Below, in pieces: positions 18,030-27,197 of a stretch of 64,000 nucleotides of DNA. Origin of the DNA: DASQHL01 sp963843685 (lineage in GTDB: Bacteria; Chloroflexota; Dehalococcoidia; DSTF01; JACRBR01); the NCBI GenBank assembly GCA_963843685.1, contig CAWJLO010000010.1, positions 620,001 to 684,000 on the forward strand. The letters are read 5' to 3'. Position numbers and translations under genes: made by a program. The number at the start of each line of letters is the position of its first letter. Within the stretch, counting starts at the first letter, position 1. The notes beneath the pieces are model-generated. The model was not told the origin of the DNA, did no database searches, and worked only from the letters and a program-made list of their open reading frames with translations.

Positions 18030-18715
18030 ATGCGCATCGGCATCATCTCCGACGTCCACTGCAACCACGCCGCCCTCCGGATCGCCCTCGACCGCATGGG
18101 CCACGTCGACGAGCTCCTCTGCGCCGGCGACGCCGTCTACCAGTTCCGATTCTCCAACGAGGTGATGCAGCTCCTCCGCGAGCGCAACGCCCGCTACATC
18201 CTCGGCAACCACGAGGACGTCCTCCTCGGCAAGTGGGGCGAGCGCGCCCGCTCCGCCGATTGGGTCCGCCGCGACGAATCTCGCCTACATGGCCGAGCAT
18301 CCCTACCGCCTCGAGACCACCGTCGCCGGCAAGAAGCTCGTCATGGTCCACGGCAGCCCCTTCGAGCCCCACAACGAGTACATCTACCCCAACAGCCCAA
18401 GCATCTCCCGCCTCGGCACCCTCGACGCCGACTACGTCATCCTCGGCCACACCCACTACCAGATGGCCGAGCGCGTCGGCCGCGTCCTCGTCATCAACCC
18501 CGGGTCCGCCGGCGAAGCCCGCGACGCCCGCAACGCCTTCCAGCTCAGCTACGCCATCCTCGACACCGACACCGACGAGGTCGCCTTCGAGAACTTCCAG
18601 GACCCCACCCGCGCCGCCGTCGACCCCTCCATCATCCCCGGCAACCCCATCACCCCCGCCGCAGCCCGACCGCCGCGAACCCACCCCCCCCAACACCAAC
18701 TTCTGGACCCCGTGA
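18030..18715 (+). CDS. Metallophosphoesterase (YfcE/MJ0936-like), frameshifted
   Basis: A calcineurin-like phosphoesterase of about 227 residues. Metal ligands are visible in order: D-V-H in I-I-S-D-V-H-C-N, G-D-A-V-Y, G-N-H-E-D, H-G-S-P, and the terminal G-H-T-H. Substrates in this group are small phosphodiesters. Near 18267-18270 one surplus C shifts the frame; it resumes as A-T-N-L-A-Y-M-A-E-H-P. A second lesion, an eight-C run at 18684-18691, reads through into the HIT gene; with seven Cs the protein would end N-T-N-F-W-T-P at 18715. A TATCCT hexamer ends 5 nt before ATG 18030, suggesting leaderless transcription. Confidence 0.78.
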
Positions 18716-19134
18716 CCACCGACTGCATCTTCTGCCGCATCGCTGTCGGCGACGCTGAAGCCAGCATCGCCTATGAGGACGACACCACTGTCGCATTCCT
18801 TGATCTCCGCCAGATGAGCGGAGGCCACACGCTCGTCATTCCCCGCCGCCACATCGCCGACATCTTCGATCTGGACGGCGTCACAGGCGCCGCGCTCATC
18901 GCCGCCGTCTCGCGCGTCGCCCGCGCGGTCAAGACGGCTTTCGCGCCAGACGGAATCAACGTCTGGCAATCGAACGGCGAAGCCGCCGGCCAGGAGGTCT
19001 TCCACCTCCACTTCCACGTCGTCCCGCGTGACGCAGGCGACGGCCTCCTCCGCGTCTACCCCTCGAACCCCAACCACCCGTCTCGCGCGGACCTCGACGC
19101 CCAGGCTGAGAAGATCCGCGCCGTGCTCACCTGA
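18712..19134 (+). CDS. HIT family protein
   Basis: A 140-residue histidine-triad protein. It starts T-T-D-C-I-F-C-R-I, has G-H-T-L-V-I-P-R-R-H near residue 45 and the triad F-H-L-H-F-H-V-V-P-R near residue 100. HIT proteins hydrolyse nucleoside phosphoramidates or dinucleotides. GTG 18712 overlaps the expected stop of the phosphoesterase. As written, the upstream frame runs straight into it, making an apparent phosphoesterase-HIT fusion that I attribute to the C-run. Confidence 0.87.
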   Translation: MTTDCIFCRIAVGDAEASIAYEDDTTVAFLDLRQMSGGHTLVIPRRHIADIFDLDGVTGAALIAAVSRVARAVKTAFAPDGINVWQSNGEAAGQEVFHLHFHVVPRDAGDGLLRVYPSNPNHPSRADLDAQAEKIRAVLT

Positions 19135-19235
19135 CGACTCCGACCATCCATTTCAAACACGTCTTCGTCATCTGCGGATGACCCGAACCCGACCTCCGAC
19201 CTCCCGCCTCCCACCTCCACCCGATACACTCCACC

Positions 19236-22200
19236 GTGGCCATCGACCAGCAGTTTCTCGACTCGATCGAGCGCAAGCTCGAAGCACACTCCCCATCTCT
19301 CGCCGACGCCTACCGCGACGCGACCGGCATCCTCATGCCCGTCCTCTCTGAATCCGACTTCCGCACCTGGTCCGAGGAGGGCGCCGAACTGGCCGCCCAC
19401 TCCCTCCGCTCCTGGGAGGCCGCCGTCGACTACTTCCGCGTCTCGCCCGAAGTCCTCCGCGCCATGCCCTCCGCCGCCTTCCGGCGCTGGGCCCACGCCG
19501 GCCGCGGCCTCGCCGAATACTCCTCCGTCGTCGCCGCCGCCTACTTCAAGGCCAGCCCGAAGAGCATGCCCTACCTCGACCAGGAGACCATCGTCGAGTG
19601 GGCAACTCTCGGCCAGCGACTCTACAAGGGCCACTGGAAGTCCATCTCGCTCTCGACCGTCTACTTCAGCGCCAGCCCCGGCATCCTCCCGTCGCTGACG
19701 CTCGCCGAGATGGCCCGGCTCGTCGCGCTCGTCGAGTCCGTCGCCGAGCGCTCCTACGAGCTCGCCACCGCCTGCCTCGACGCCTCCCCGGCTCTCTTCG
19801 CCTCCCTCTCGAAGCCCGACCGCGCCCCCTTCCTCACGCTGGCCACCGCCGTCGGCGAAGCCTCCTGGGCCGACGTCCGCATCTGCTTCGAGCGCGCCCC
19901 CGGCCTCCTCGAGCCGGTCGAGACCACCGCCCGCAGCCGCTTCCTCGCCCTCGCCGCGCGCGTCGCCCGCCGCAGCGGCCGCCACGCCTACGCGCTCTTC
20001 TCGGAGGGCGCCGCAGCGCTCGCCGTCGTCCCGAAGGACACCCACCACGACCTCCTCTCCATGGCCGAGGAGCTCGCCGCCGCCTCGCCCACCGCCGCCA
20101 TGGAGTTCCTCAAGAGCGCCCCCGAGGTCCTCAAGCGCATCCGCGTCTCGGAGCTCGCCGGCTGGCACGAGGCAGGCACCCGCATCCTCGGCCAGAGCCT
20201 GGAGGGCGGCGAAGCATACTTCCGCCTCGAATCCGGCAAGGGCGAAGAGGTGCTGCAGCAGCTCTCGTCCCGCGTCGAGCTGTCGCGCGTCGGCGAAGTC
20301 CTCCGCCTCTACTGCAAGGCCCTCACCGGCACCAACGTCAGCATTCACCCCGTCTCCTCGCTCGCCGAGAAGGGCATCGGCTGGGTCAGCGAGGATCGCC
20401 CCAGCACGGAGGGCACCACCGTCTACCTCCCCGATTTCGTCGAGGAGTACGTCCAGCGCGACCAGAACTTCTCCGTCTACAAGGTCTTCTCCACCCACCA
20501 GGCCGCGCACCTGGAGTTCGGCTCGTTCCTCTTCCGCTTCCTCCGCGACGGCGCGCTGATCGAGACCACGCGCGCCGAGCTCGAGGCCGCGCGCCTCGCC
20601 TCCGGCGCGCAGCAGCCGCGCCCCAACGGCTACCTCACCGACATGGAGCGCTTCTTCGACCTTCTCGACGACCGCCAGCTCGCCGCCGACCTCTTCGCCG
20701 TCGCCGAGGACACCCGCATCGATACGCTCGTCCGCCGCGAGTACGGCGGCATCCGTCGCGCCTGGCAGCGCACGCAGGAGAACGAGCTGCAGACGCGCCG
20801 CCTCCCCAGCGAGCTCCCCCTGCGCCAGGCCCTCGTCGAAAACCTCGTCCGTGCCAGCCTCGACGGCGCCCACACGATGATCTGGCCGACGCCCGTTCCA
20901 GCCGGTGCTCGCCGAAGCCATCCGCACGCTCTTCCTGCTCAAGGAGAAGCGCGCCCGCGTCGAGGACGCCGCCGAGGCCACCCTTCGCCTCTACGACATC
21001 GTCGTCAAGGTGCCCAACCTCCCGCCCGACGAAATCGACAACGTCGACTGGGAGAGCATCGACGAAGACGCCATGCAGCTCATGATGTCGGCGCCCGGCG
21101 AAGGCGAGGGCGGCGACGGACAGCCCATGCCCTCCGGCGAAGAGGCCGAGTACGAGAGCCCCGACCAGGTCGACTTCCGCGGCGACTTCAAGCCCGAGCT
21201 CGTCCAGCTCCTCATGCGAATGCGCCTCAAAGAAGGCGAGGTCTCCGAGGACGGCAGCCTCTCGCCGCTCACCGCCGAGCAGCTCAAGGAGATGCTCGAG
21301 AAGAGCGTCGAGATCACCGTCGGCGCCATGGCCGAAGGCGACCTCGCCTCGACCATCGGCCTCTTCCTCTCCAACCTGGAGAAGGAGTCCGGCACGCCCA
21401 TCGGCGACCAGCAACAGCAAGATCAGAAGATGCAGGACGGCCAGCCCGGCCCCGAAGACGCCGAGGACAACGAGGAGGTCCCCGTCGCGGTCAAGTCCTT
21501 CTGGTACGACGAGTGGGACTTCCGCGCCGCCGACTACAAGCCGCACTGGTGCCGCGTCCAGGAGCGCCCCCTCGAAGAGGGCGCCGAGTCCTACTTCGAC
21601 GACACCCTGCGCGAGCACGCCGCCCTCGTCAACGAGACGCGCAAGCAGTTCGAGCTCCTCAAGCCGGAGATGTTCCGCAAGATCAAGCGCCTCCTCGACG
21701 GCGAGGAGTTCGATCTCGACGCCGTCATCGACTACGCCGTCGAGCGCAAGGCCGGCCACTCCTACACCGACAAGATCTACTGGCGCCGCAACAAGATCGA
21801 GCGCGACGTCGCCGTCGCCTTCCTCCTCGACATGTCCGCCTCCACCGACGAGGAGATCGAGAAGCGAAAGCAGAAGTACGCCGAGGACGACGACTTCGAC
21901 GACGATCCGCGCAAGTACTTCCAGTGGCTCGCCCAGCGCCGCGCCTCGCAGGCCATGACGCCCCCGAAGCGCATCATCGATCTCGAGAAGGAGAGCACCG
22001 TCCTCTTCATCAAGGCGCTCGAGACCATCGGCGACGCCTACGGCATCTACGGCTTCTCCGGCTACGGCCGCGACAACGTCGAGTTCTACGTCATCAAGGA
22101 CCTCGACGAGCCGTTCGGTGAGAAGGTGAAGAAGCGCATCGACAAGATCGCCCCCATCCGCTCAACCCGCATGGGCCCCGCCATCCGCCACGCCGTCGCC

Positions 22201-22494
22201 AAGCTCGATGCCTACGACGCCAAGGTCAAGATCCTCATGCTCGTCTCCGACGGCCGCCCCCAGGACCACGGCTACGGCCGCGACCGCACCGAGAAGGAAT
22301 ACGCCATCCACGACACCAAGCAGGCCCTCCTCGAAGCGCGCCGCAAGGGCATCACCCCCTTCGCCCTCACCGTCGACAAGGAAGGCCACGACTACCTCGG
22401 CCAGATGTGCGAAGACATGGGCTACGAAGTCGTCGCCGACATCGAACAACTCCCCCAGCGCCTCCCCACCCTCTACCGGAGACTCACCGAGTAG
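19236..22494 (+). CDS. NorD-like VWA domain protein, frameshifted
   Basis: A very long protein of about 1,085 residues when repaired. The first 550 residues are helical repeats of a recurring form (x-Y-F-x-A-S-P-x-x-L/M). The end is a von Willebrand A domain with MIDAS motif D-M-S-A-S-T (about residue 865) and M-L-V-S-D-G-R-P-Q-D. This is the architecture of NorD/CbbO-type activators that work with MoxR/NorQ ATPases. The frame breaks at about 20895 (one surplus G between P-T-P and F-Q-P-V-L-A-E-A); from 20905 the second frame runs to the stop. An acidic Q/D-rich linker lies ahead of the VWA domain. TACACT ends 5 nt before GTG 19236. Confidence 0.8.
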
Positions 22495-22533
22495 GGCCGC
22501 AGCCTGCTGCGCCCGCATTCAGGCTGGAGCCGC

Positions 22534-24039
22534 ATGCCACCCGCAGAATTCCGCCTCGCCGAGCCCCTCGCCGCCCTCTCCGTCGCCACCGACCTCGTCC
22601 GCGGCCAACCGCCCGGACAGGCCCTCACGAAGACCGTCATCGCCACCCGCCTCGCCGATCACCTCGGCCTCCGCGCCGCCGATCGCGCCGTCGCCTACTT
22701 CGCCACCCTCCTCCGCGCCGCCGGCTGCACCGCCACCTCCCACGAGTTCGCCCTCCACCTCGGCGGCAACGACATCGCCGTCCGCTACGGCGGCGACGCC
22801 ACCGACACCGACGACGTCAACGAGCTCACCCGCCTCCTCACCAGCCTCGGCAAGCCCGGCATGCCCCACGCCGACGCCATGCAGGTCGTCGCCGACGGCA
22901 GCCGCGCCGATCGCGAGGTCGGCGGCCGCATGGTCACACGCCTCGGCCTCGGCTCTGCCGTCGCCGACGCCGTCCGCCGCATCTTCGAGCGCTGGGACGG
23001 CGAGGGCGTCCCGGACGGCGTCGCCGGCGACGACATCCCCCTCGCCACCCGCATCGGCCACGTTGCCAGCGCCGCCGTCATGTTCACGCAGACCCGCGGC
23101 GCAACGGACGCCCTCCGCACCCTCGAAGCCTGGTCCGGCCACGCGCTCGATCCCGCCGTCACGTCCGCCTTCCTCGCCCACGCCGATGAGCTGATCTCGT
23201 GCATGGACGCTCCCGACGCCTGGCAGGCGGTGCTCGCCGCCGAGCCCAAACCCTGGCGCACCGTCGGCGAAGACAGCCTCGACGACATCTGCCGCGTCTT
23301 CGCCGATTTCGTCGACCTCAAGACGCCCTTCTTCCTCGGTCACTCCGCCCGCGTCGCCCGCCTCGCGGAGGACGCCGCCCGCGCGCTCCAGATGAGCGAC
23401 GACGACTGCGTGAAGCTGCGCCGCGCCGGACTCCTGCACGATCTCGGCCGCGTCGGCGTCTCCACCGGCATCTGGGAGAAGCCGCCGCCGTTGGGCACGC
23501 TCGAAGAGGAGCAGGCGCGCCTCCACCCCTACCACACCGAGCGCATCCTCGATCGCAGCGCGCTGTTCCGCCCGCTCGCCCGTATCGCCAGCCTCCACCA
23601 CGAGCGCATCGACGGCAGCGGCTACTTCCGCGGTCTCACCGGCTCCTCCCTCGACAAACCCGCGCGCGTCCTCGCCGCCGCCGACGCCTGTGCCGAGCTC
23701 CTCGAGGATCGCCCCGGCCGGAAGGCGCTCCTGCCCGATGCCGCCGCCATGGAGCTCGCCGGACAGTCCCTCGACCACGACGCGGTGCGCGCCGTCCTCC
23801 AGGCAGCCGGCGCCAGGCGCCCCGCCTCCGCCGCCGCCGCCCCGGCCGGCCTCACCCCGCGCGAGATCGAGGTGCTGCGTCTCCTCGCCCGCGGCTACTC
23901 CCTCAAGGAGATCGCCGAGCAGCTCGTCATCTCGCAGTCCACCGCGCACACGCACGCCGCGCACGTCTACGCCAAGGCCGGCATCTCCACGCGCGCCGGC
24001 GCCGCCCTCTTCGCCATGGAGCACGGCCTCGCCGGTTGA
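22534..24039 (+). CDS. HD-GYP domain protein with C-terminal LuxR HTH
   Basis: A 501-residue fusion. The HD-GYP part has L-L-H-D-L-G-R-V-G-V-S near residue 300 and H-H-E-R-I-D-G-S-G-Y near residue 355, matching the H-H-E-x-x-D-G-x-G-Y core of this family. A first, incomplete HD-GYP-like half (R-W-D-G-E-G-V-P-D-G) is near residue 150. The last 65 residues are a LuxR-type helix-turn-helix (L-T-P-R-E-I-E-V-L-R-L-L-A-R-G-Y-S-L-K-E-I-A). HD-GYP enzymes hydrolyse cyclic dinucleotides, so this could couple such activity to DNA binding. No receiver domain is present. Start follows GGAG at 22534. Confidence 0.85.
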   Translation: MPPAEFRLAEPLAALSVATDLVRGQPPGQALTKTVIATRLADHLGLRAADRAVAYFATLLRAAGCTATSHEFALHLGGNDIAVRYGGDATDTDDVNELTRLLTSLGKPGMPHADAMQVVADGSRADREVGGRMVTRLGLGSAVADAVRRIFERWDGEGVPDGVAGDDIPLATRIGHVASAAVMFTQTRGATDALRTLEAWSGHALDPAVTSAFLAHADELISCMDAPDAWQAVLAAEPKPWRTVGEDSLDDICRVFADFVDLKTPFFLGHSARVARLAEDAARALQMSDDDCVKLRRAGLLHDLGRVGVSTGIWEKPPPLGTLEEEQARLHPYHTERILDRSALFRPLARIASLHHERIDGSGYFRGLTGSSLDKPARVLAAADACAELLEDRPGRKALLPDAAAMELAGQSLDHDAVRAVLQAAGARRPASAAAAPAGLTPREIEVLRLLARGYSLKEIAEQLVISQSTAHTHAAHVYAKAGISTRAGAALFAMEHGLAG

Positions 24040-24045
24040 CCGGAA

Positions 24046-24063
24046 ATCGACAGATCTGTCGAT
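24046..24063. promoter_or_regulatory. Perfect 18-bp palindrome, candidate operator
   Basis: ATCGACAGATCTGTCGAT is a perfect dyad with no spacer, placed 7 nt after the HD-GYP/LuxR stop and about 84 nt before the start of the binding-fold protein gene. The size and position suit a dimeric repressor site. No regulator is identified for it; the adjacent LuxR-type protein is one candidate. Confidence 0.55.
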
Positions 24064-24146
24064 AGGATCCCCTCTCCCGCTCCCCTAACGTGACACCGAA
24101 GCACCGTGCTTTCGGAATCATCACGACGCAGGAGAAAGGAATCGAC

Positions 24147-25280
24147 ATGGAACCCATCAAGGTAGGCGTCATCACCGACCAGACGGGGCCCCTCTCGTTC
24201 ATGGGAGTCGCCAACGCAAACGTCGCACGCATGGTCGTCGACGACATCAACTCCAGCGGCGGCCTGCTGGGCCGCCAGATCGCGCTGCACCTCGAGGACA
24301 GCGAGACCGACGACGCAGTGGCCGCCGCCAAAGCCGAGAAGCTCGTCCGGCGCGACCGCGTCGACGTGGTCCTCGGCGGCATCTACAGCTCCACCCGCCA
24401 GGCCATCAAGAGCCCCGCCGTCGTGCAGGGCAAGACCCTGTACATCTACCCGGAGCAGTACGAGGGCGAAGAGTACGACCCGCTCCTCTTCTGCACCGGC
24501 CCCGTCCCCGCACAGCAGGTCGCGCCCCTCATCCCGTGGCTCATGAAGCGCACCGGCGCGAAGAAGTTCTACCTGCCGTCCGCCGACTACATCTGGCCGC
24601 ACGTCATGAACCGCCGGGTGCGCGAGCTCGTCGTCGCCGGCGGCGGCGCCATCGTCGGCGAGGAGTACTTCCCCCTCGACCACATGGACTACGCCGCGAC
24701 CGTCGAGCGGATCACGTCGACCGGCGCCGAGGTCGTCTTCAACACCATCGTCCCGCCCGGCATGACGCCCTTCCTCGAGCAGCTCTACGACTCCGGCTTC
24801 ACGAAGCGCGGCGGCCAGATCGTCTGCACCTACTTCGACGAGAACTTCTTCAACCTCGTCCCCGCCGCCCACGTCGAGGGCCTCTACAGCTGCCTCGACT
24901 TCTACCAGAACCTGCAGGAGCCGTTCAGCAAGAGCCTCATCGAGCGCTACAATCGCCGCTTCCCCGGCGACGCCATGTTCACCGCCGGCAGCGCCTGCAC
25001 CGGCATGTACCGCGGCCTCAAGCTCTGGGCAGCCGCTGTTACCGAGGCCGGCTCGCTGGACCAGGACGCCGTCGTCGCCGCGCTCGAGCACGCACAGATC
25101 GCCGAGGGCCCCGGCGGCCCCGCGACAATGGTCCCCGGCCAGCACCACGCGACCATGAACATGTACATCGCCCAGGCCCGCGGCGGTCGCTTCGAGATCG
25201 TCGAGAGCCTCGGCGCCATCGACCCGGACGAGCCCGTGCACAACATCCGAGGCGCCAAGGTGCCGGCCGCCTCCAACTGA
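24147..25280 (+). CDS. Type-1 periplasmic-binding-fold protein (AmiC/UrtA-like), no signal peptide
   Basis: A 377-residue protein of the urea/short-chain-amide binding group: I-K-V-G-V-I-T-D-Q-T-G-P-L-S at the start, D-I-N-S-S-G-G-L-L-G-R, V-L-G-G-I-Y-S-S-T-R-Q-A and Y-P-E-Q-Y-E-G-E-E. ATG 24147 has a GGAGAAAGGA site. Starting here, or even at the upstream GTG 24090, there is no signal peptide or lipobox, and no permease or ATPase gene follows. That is the situation of cytoplasmic ligand sensors such as AmiC, although a membrane-free relic of a transporter is also possible. It is followed by a small dimeric-barrel-like gene 49 nt downstream. Confidence 0.82.
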   Translation: MEPIKVGVITDQTGPLSFMGVANANVARMVVDDINSSGGLLGRQIALHLEDSETDDAVAAAKAEKLVRRDRVDVVLGGIYSSTRQAIKSPAVVQGKTLYIYPEQYEGEEYDPLLFCTGPVPAQQVAPLIPWLMKRTGAKKFYLPSADYIWPHVMNRRVRELVVAGGGAIVGEEYFPLDHMDYAATVERITSTGAEVVFNTIVPPGMTPFLEQLYDSGFTKRGGQIVCTYFDENFFNLVPAAHVEGLYSCLDFYQNLQEPFSKSLIERYNRRFPGDAMFTAGSACTGMYRGLKLWAAAVTEAGSLDQDAVVAALEHAQIAEGPGGPATMVPGQHHATMNMYIAQARGGRFEIVESLGAIDPDEPVHNIRGAKVPAASN

Positions 25281-25329
25281 CGACACCGCGCCGAACGCAA
25301 GATTCAGTTTCGAGACAAGGAGCAATGCA

Positions 25330-25602
25330 ATGATTCTCGCAACCACCACCGTCGAAGACTTCGACCAGTTCGTGAAGGTGTTCTCCGCCGCCGGCGCCGA
25401 CAAGCGCCGCGAGCACGGCTCCAAGGGCGCCACCATCTTCCGTGACCCCAACCAGGAAGACCGCGTCTGGGTCGTCTTCGACTGGGACGACAAGGGCTGG
25501 GAGAGCTTCGTCTCCGACCCGTCCGTCCCGCCGATCATGAAGGACGCCGGCCACAAGTCCCGCCCCCAGCCCGCACCCCAAACCGGCACCTGCCAAGCCT
25601 GA
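25330..25602 (+). CDS. Small conserved protein, probable ferredoxin-like (ABM-type) barrel
   Basis: A 90-residue protein beginning M-I-L-A-T-T-T-V-E-D-F-D-Q-F, with R-E-H-G-S-K-G-A-T-I-F-R-D and V-W-V-V-F-D-W-D-D-K-G-W-E-S-F. The pattern resembles small dimeric alpha-beta barrel proteins such as antibiotic-biosynthesis-monooxygenase relatives, but I cannot assign a family firmly. AAGGAG precedes ATG 25330. A strong terminator ends the unit, so it and the binding-fold gene likely form one operon under the palindrome at 24046. Confidence 0.6.
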   Translation: MILATTTVEDFDQFVKVFSAAGADKRREHGSKGATIFRDPNQEDRVWVVFDWDDKGWESFVSDPSVPPIMKDAGHKSRPQPAPQTGTCQA

Positions 25603-25629
25603 CCACGAGCCGCACACCCGTCACCATCA

Positions 25630-25661
25630 GGGGCCCCGAGGGCATCAACCCTCGGGGCCCC
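25630..25661 (+). terminator. Strong intrinsic terminator hairpin
   Basis: GGGGCCCCGAGGG and CCCTCGGGGCCCC pair perfectly over 13 bp around a 6-nt loop (CATCAA). It is 28 nt after the stop at 25602. A clear T-run is missing, as often in GC-rich genomes. Confidence 0.75.
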
Positions 25662-25711
25662 AAACGTTGATCAGCCATCCCGACGTTCTGAACGACTGGA
25701 CTGTCTCCACC

Positions 25712-25823
25712 AGCGGAAGTGCAGAGGGCGCAGCGCCTCTGCCGGGGTCCGGGGGTGTCCCCCCGGCCCCTCTTTCTTTCTCTTCTCTAAGAAGAATCGT
25801 GCGGGGTACGCGCAGCGGACACC
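25712..25823 (+). repeat. Dispersed hairpin repeat, copy D
   Basis: Full-length form: GCAGAGGGCGCAGCGCCTCT, GGGGGTGTCCCCCC, then a pyrimidine tract with TTCTTTCTCTTCTCTAAG, GAAGAAT, and the tail GTACGCGCAGCGGACAC. It ends about 45 nt before the -10 of the first cyclase gene. Confidence 0.82.
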
Positions 25824-25866
25824 GCACACCACCACCCCTCGTTCGACCCAACCCGACCCCATCGCC

Positions 25867-25872
25867 CATAAT
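25867..25872 (+). promoter_or_regulatory. -10 hexamer CATAAT of a near-leaderless cyclase promoter
   Basis: CATAAT ends 7 nt before ATG 25880, and no Shine-Dalgarno sequence is seen. Transcription would start at or within a base or two of the start codon. Confidence 0.45.
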
Positions 25873-25879
25873 CCACCCC

Positions 25880-27190
25880 ATGGAACCGCAGATCCGCTAC
25901 GCCCGCACCTCCGACGGGATCAGCATCGCCTACTCCGTCACCGGTTCCGGCCCGCTGCTGATCTGGGCCCCGGACCTCCCCCAGTGCCACGCCTCGCTCG
26001 AGTGGGAGAGCGTCCTCGGCCCGTACTACGCCGAACTCGGCGCGGAGTTCACGCTTGTGCGCTTCGACGCGCGCGGGATCGGCCTCTCCGATCGGGACGT
26101 TTCGGACCTCTCGTTCGAGGCGCGGACGCGCGACCTGCAGGCGGTGATCGACGACGTCGGCCAGGATCGCTTCGCCCTCATGGGCCAGGAGTGGAGCGGC
26201 CCCCTGACGATCGCCTACGCCGCGCACCACCCCGAGTCCGTGACGCACCTCATCCTCGTGGACACGTTCGCGCGTGCTCGCGACTACATGGAGCATCCCC
26301 TCACGAAGATCTCCATGGAGCTACTGGACCGCGACTGGGAGCTCTTCGTCGAGAGTCGCGCGTCGCTGTCGCGCGGGGCGGGCGACGAGGGGATCCAGAC
26401 CAGGGAGTGGGTGGAGTTCTACAGCGCCTGTATCACCCCCGACACCGACCGGCTGCTCCGCGCCCAGCTCGCCGAGGACGATGCGACCGCCGTCCTCGAC
26501 CGCGTCCAGATCCCGACGCTGATCGTTCACCACACGGGCACGAGGACGCGACCGATAGAGATGGCCCGCCGGATGGCGGCAGGCATCCGCGGCTCGCGTC
26601 TCGTCACGTTCGACGGCGGCGTGATGGGCAAGTGGCCGCGAGTCGTATCGCAGATCGCCACGTTCGTGAAGGGCGACGCGCCCACCACGCAGGCAGGCAC
26701 CTCCGCCGTCATCCTCTTCACCGACATCGTCGACTCCACCGCCCTCACCGAGCGCCTCGGCGACGCACGCTTCCGCGACGCCTCCCGCGCCCTCGACGCC
26801 GGCCTCCGCACCGCCATCCGCGACGCAGGCGGCGCCGCCGTCGACGGCAAGCTCCTCGGCGACGGCGTCCTCGCCACCTTCCCCTCCGCCGCCCAGGCCA
26901 TCGACGGCGCCCGCCGCTGCCTCGCCCTCAGCGCCGCCTCCGAGCTCGGCCTCCACATCGGCCTCCACGCCGGCGACGTCATCCGCGAGCACGACAACGT
27001 CTTCGGCGGCGCCGTCAACATCGCCGCCCGCATCTGCGCCCTCTCCGCCCCCGGCGAGATCCTCGTCTCCGACGTCGTCCGCGGCATGGCCCGGTCGTCC
27101 GCGGGCGTGGCGTTCGAGGACCGCGGCGAGCAGGCGATGAAGGGGGTGGGGGAGCCGGTCCGGGTCTACGCGGTGCGGGGGGCGGGATGA
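25880..27190 (+). CDS. Alpha/beta-hydrolase - class III adenylate/guanylate cyclase fusion, paralogue 1
   Basis: A 436-residue two-domain protein, organised like mycobacterial Rv1900c. Residues 1-270 form an alpha/beta hydrolase fold (R-Y-A-R-T-S-D-G, D-A-R-G-I-G-L-S-D); residues 275-430 form a class III nucleotide cyclase with both metal Asp motifs, L-F-T-D-I-V-D-S-T and L-G-D-G-V-L-A. The hydrolase nucleophile elbow, normally G-x-S-x-G, reads G-Q-E-W-S-G (residues 102-107), placing Glu at the nucleophile position. This suggests a ligand-sensing rather than catalytic domain. It is the first of three tandem paralogues on the same strand; the next starts 7 nt after its stop. Confidence 0.87.
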   Translation: MEPQIRYARTSDGISIAYSVTGSGPLLIWAPDLPQCHASLEWESVLGPYYAELGAEFTLVRFDARGIGLSDRDVSDLSFEARTRDLQAVIDDVGQDRFALMGQEWSGPLTIAYAAHHPESVTHLILVDTFARARDYMEHPLTKISMELLDRDWELFVESRASLSRGAGDEGIQTREWVEFYSACITPDTDRLLRAQLAEDDATAVLDRVQIPTLIVHHTGTRTRPIEMARRMAAGIRGSRLVTFDGGVMGKWPRVVSQIATFVKGDAPTTQAGTSAVILFTDIVDSTALTERLGDARFRDASRALDAGLRTAIRDAGGAAVDGKLLGDGVLATFPSAAQAIDGARRCLALSAASELGLHIGLHAGDVIREHDNVFGGAVNIAARICALSAPGEILVSDVVRGMARSSAGVAFEDRGEQAMKGVGEPVRVYAVRGAG

Positions 27191-27197
27191 GCCGCTG

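Noticed and set aside
18289..19134. A genuine phosphoesterase-HIT fusion protein
   Set aside because: The junction is an eight-C homopolymer; with seven Cs two normal overlapping genes result, matching the coupling style of the region.
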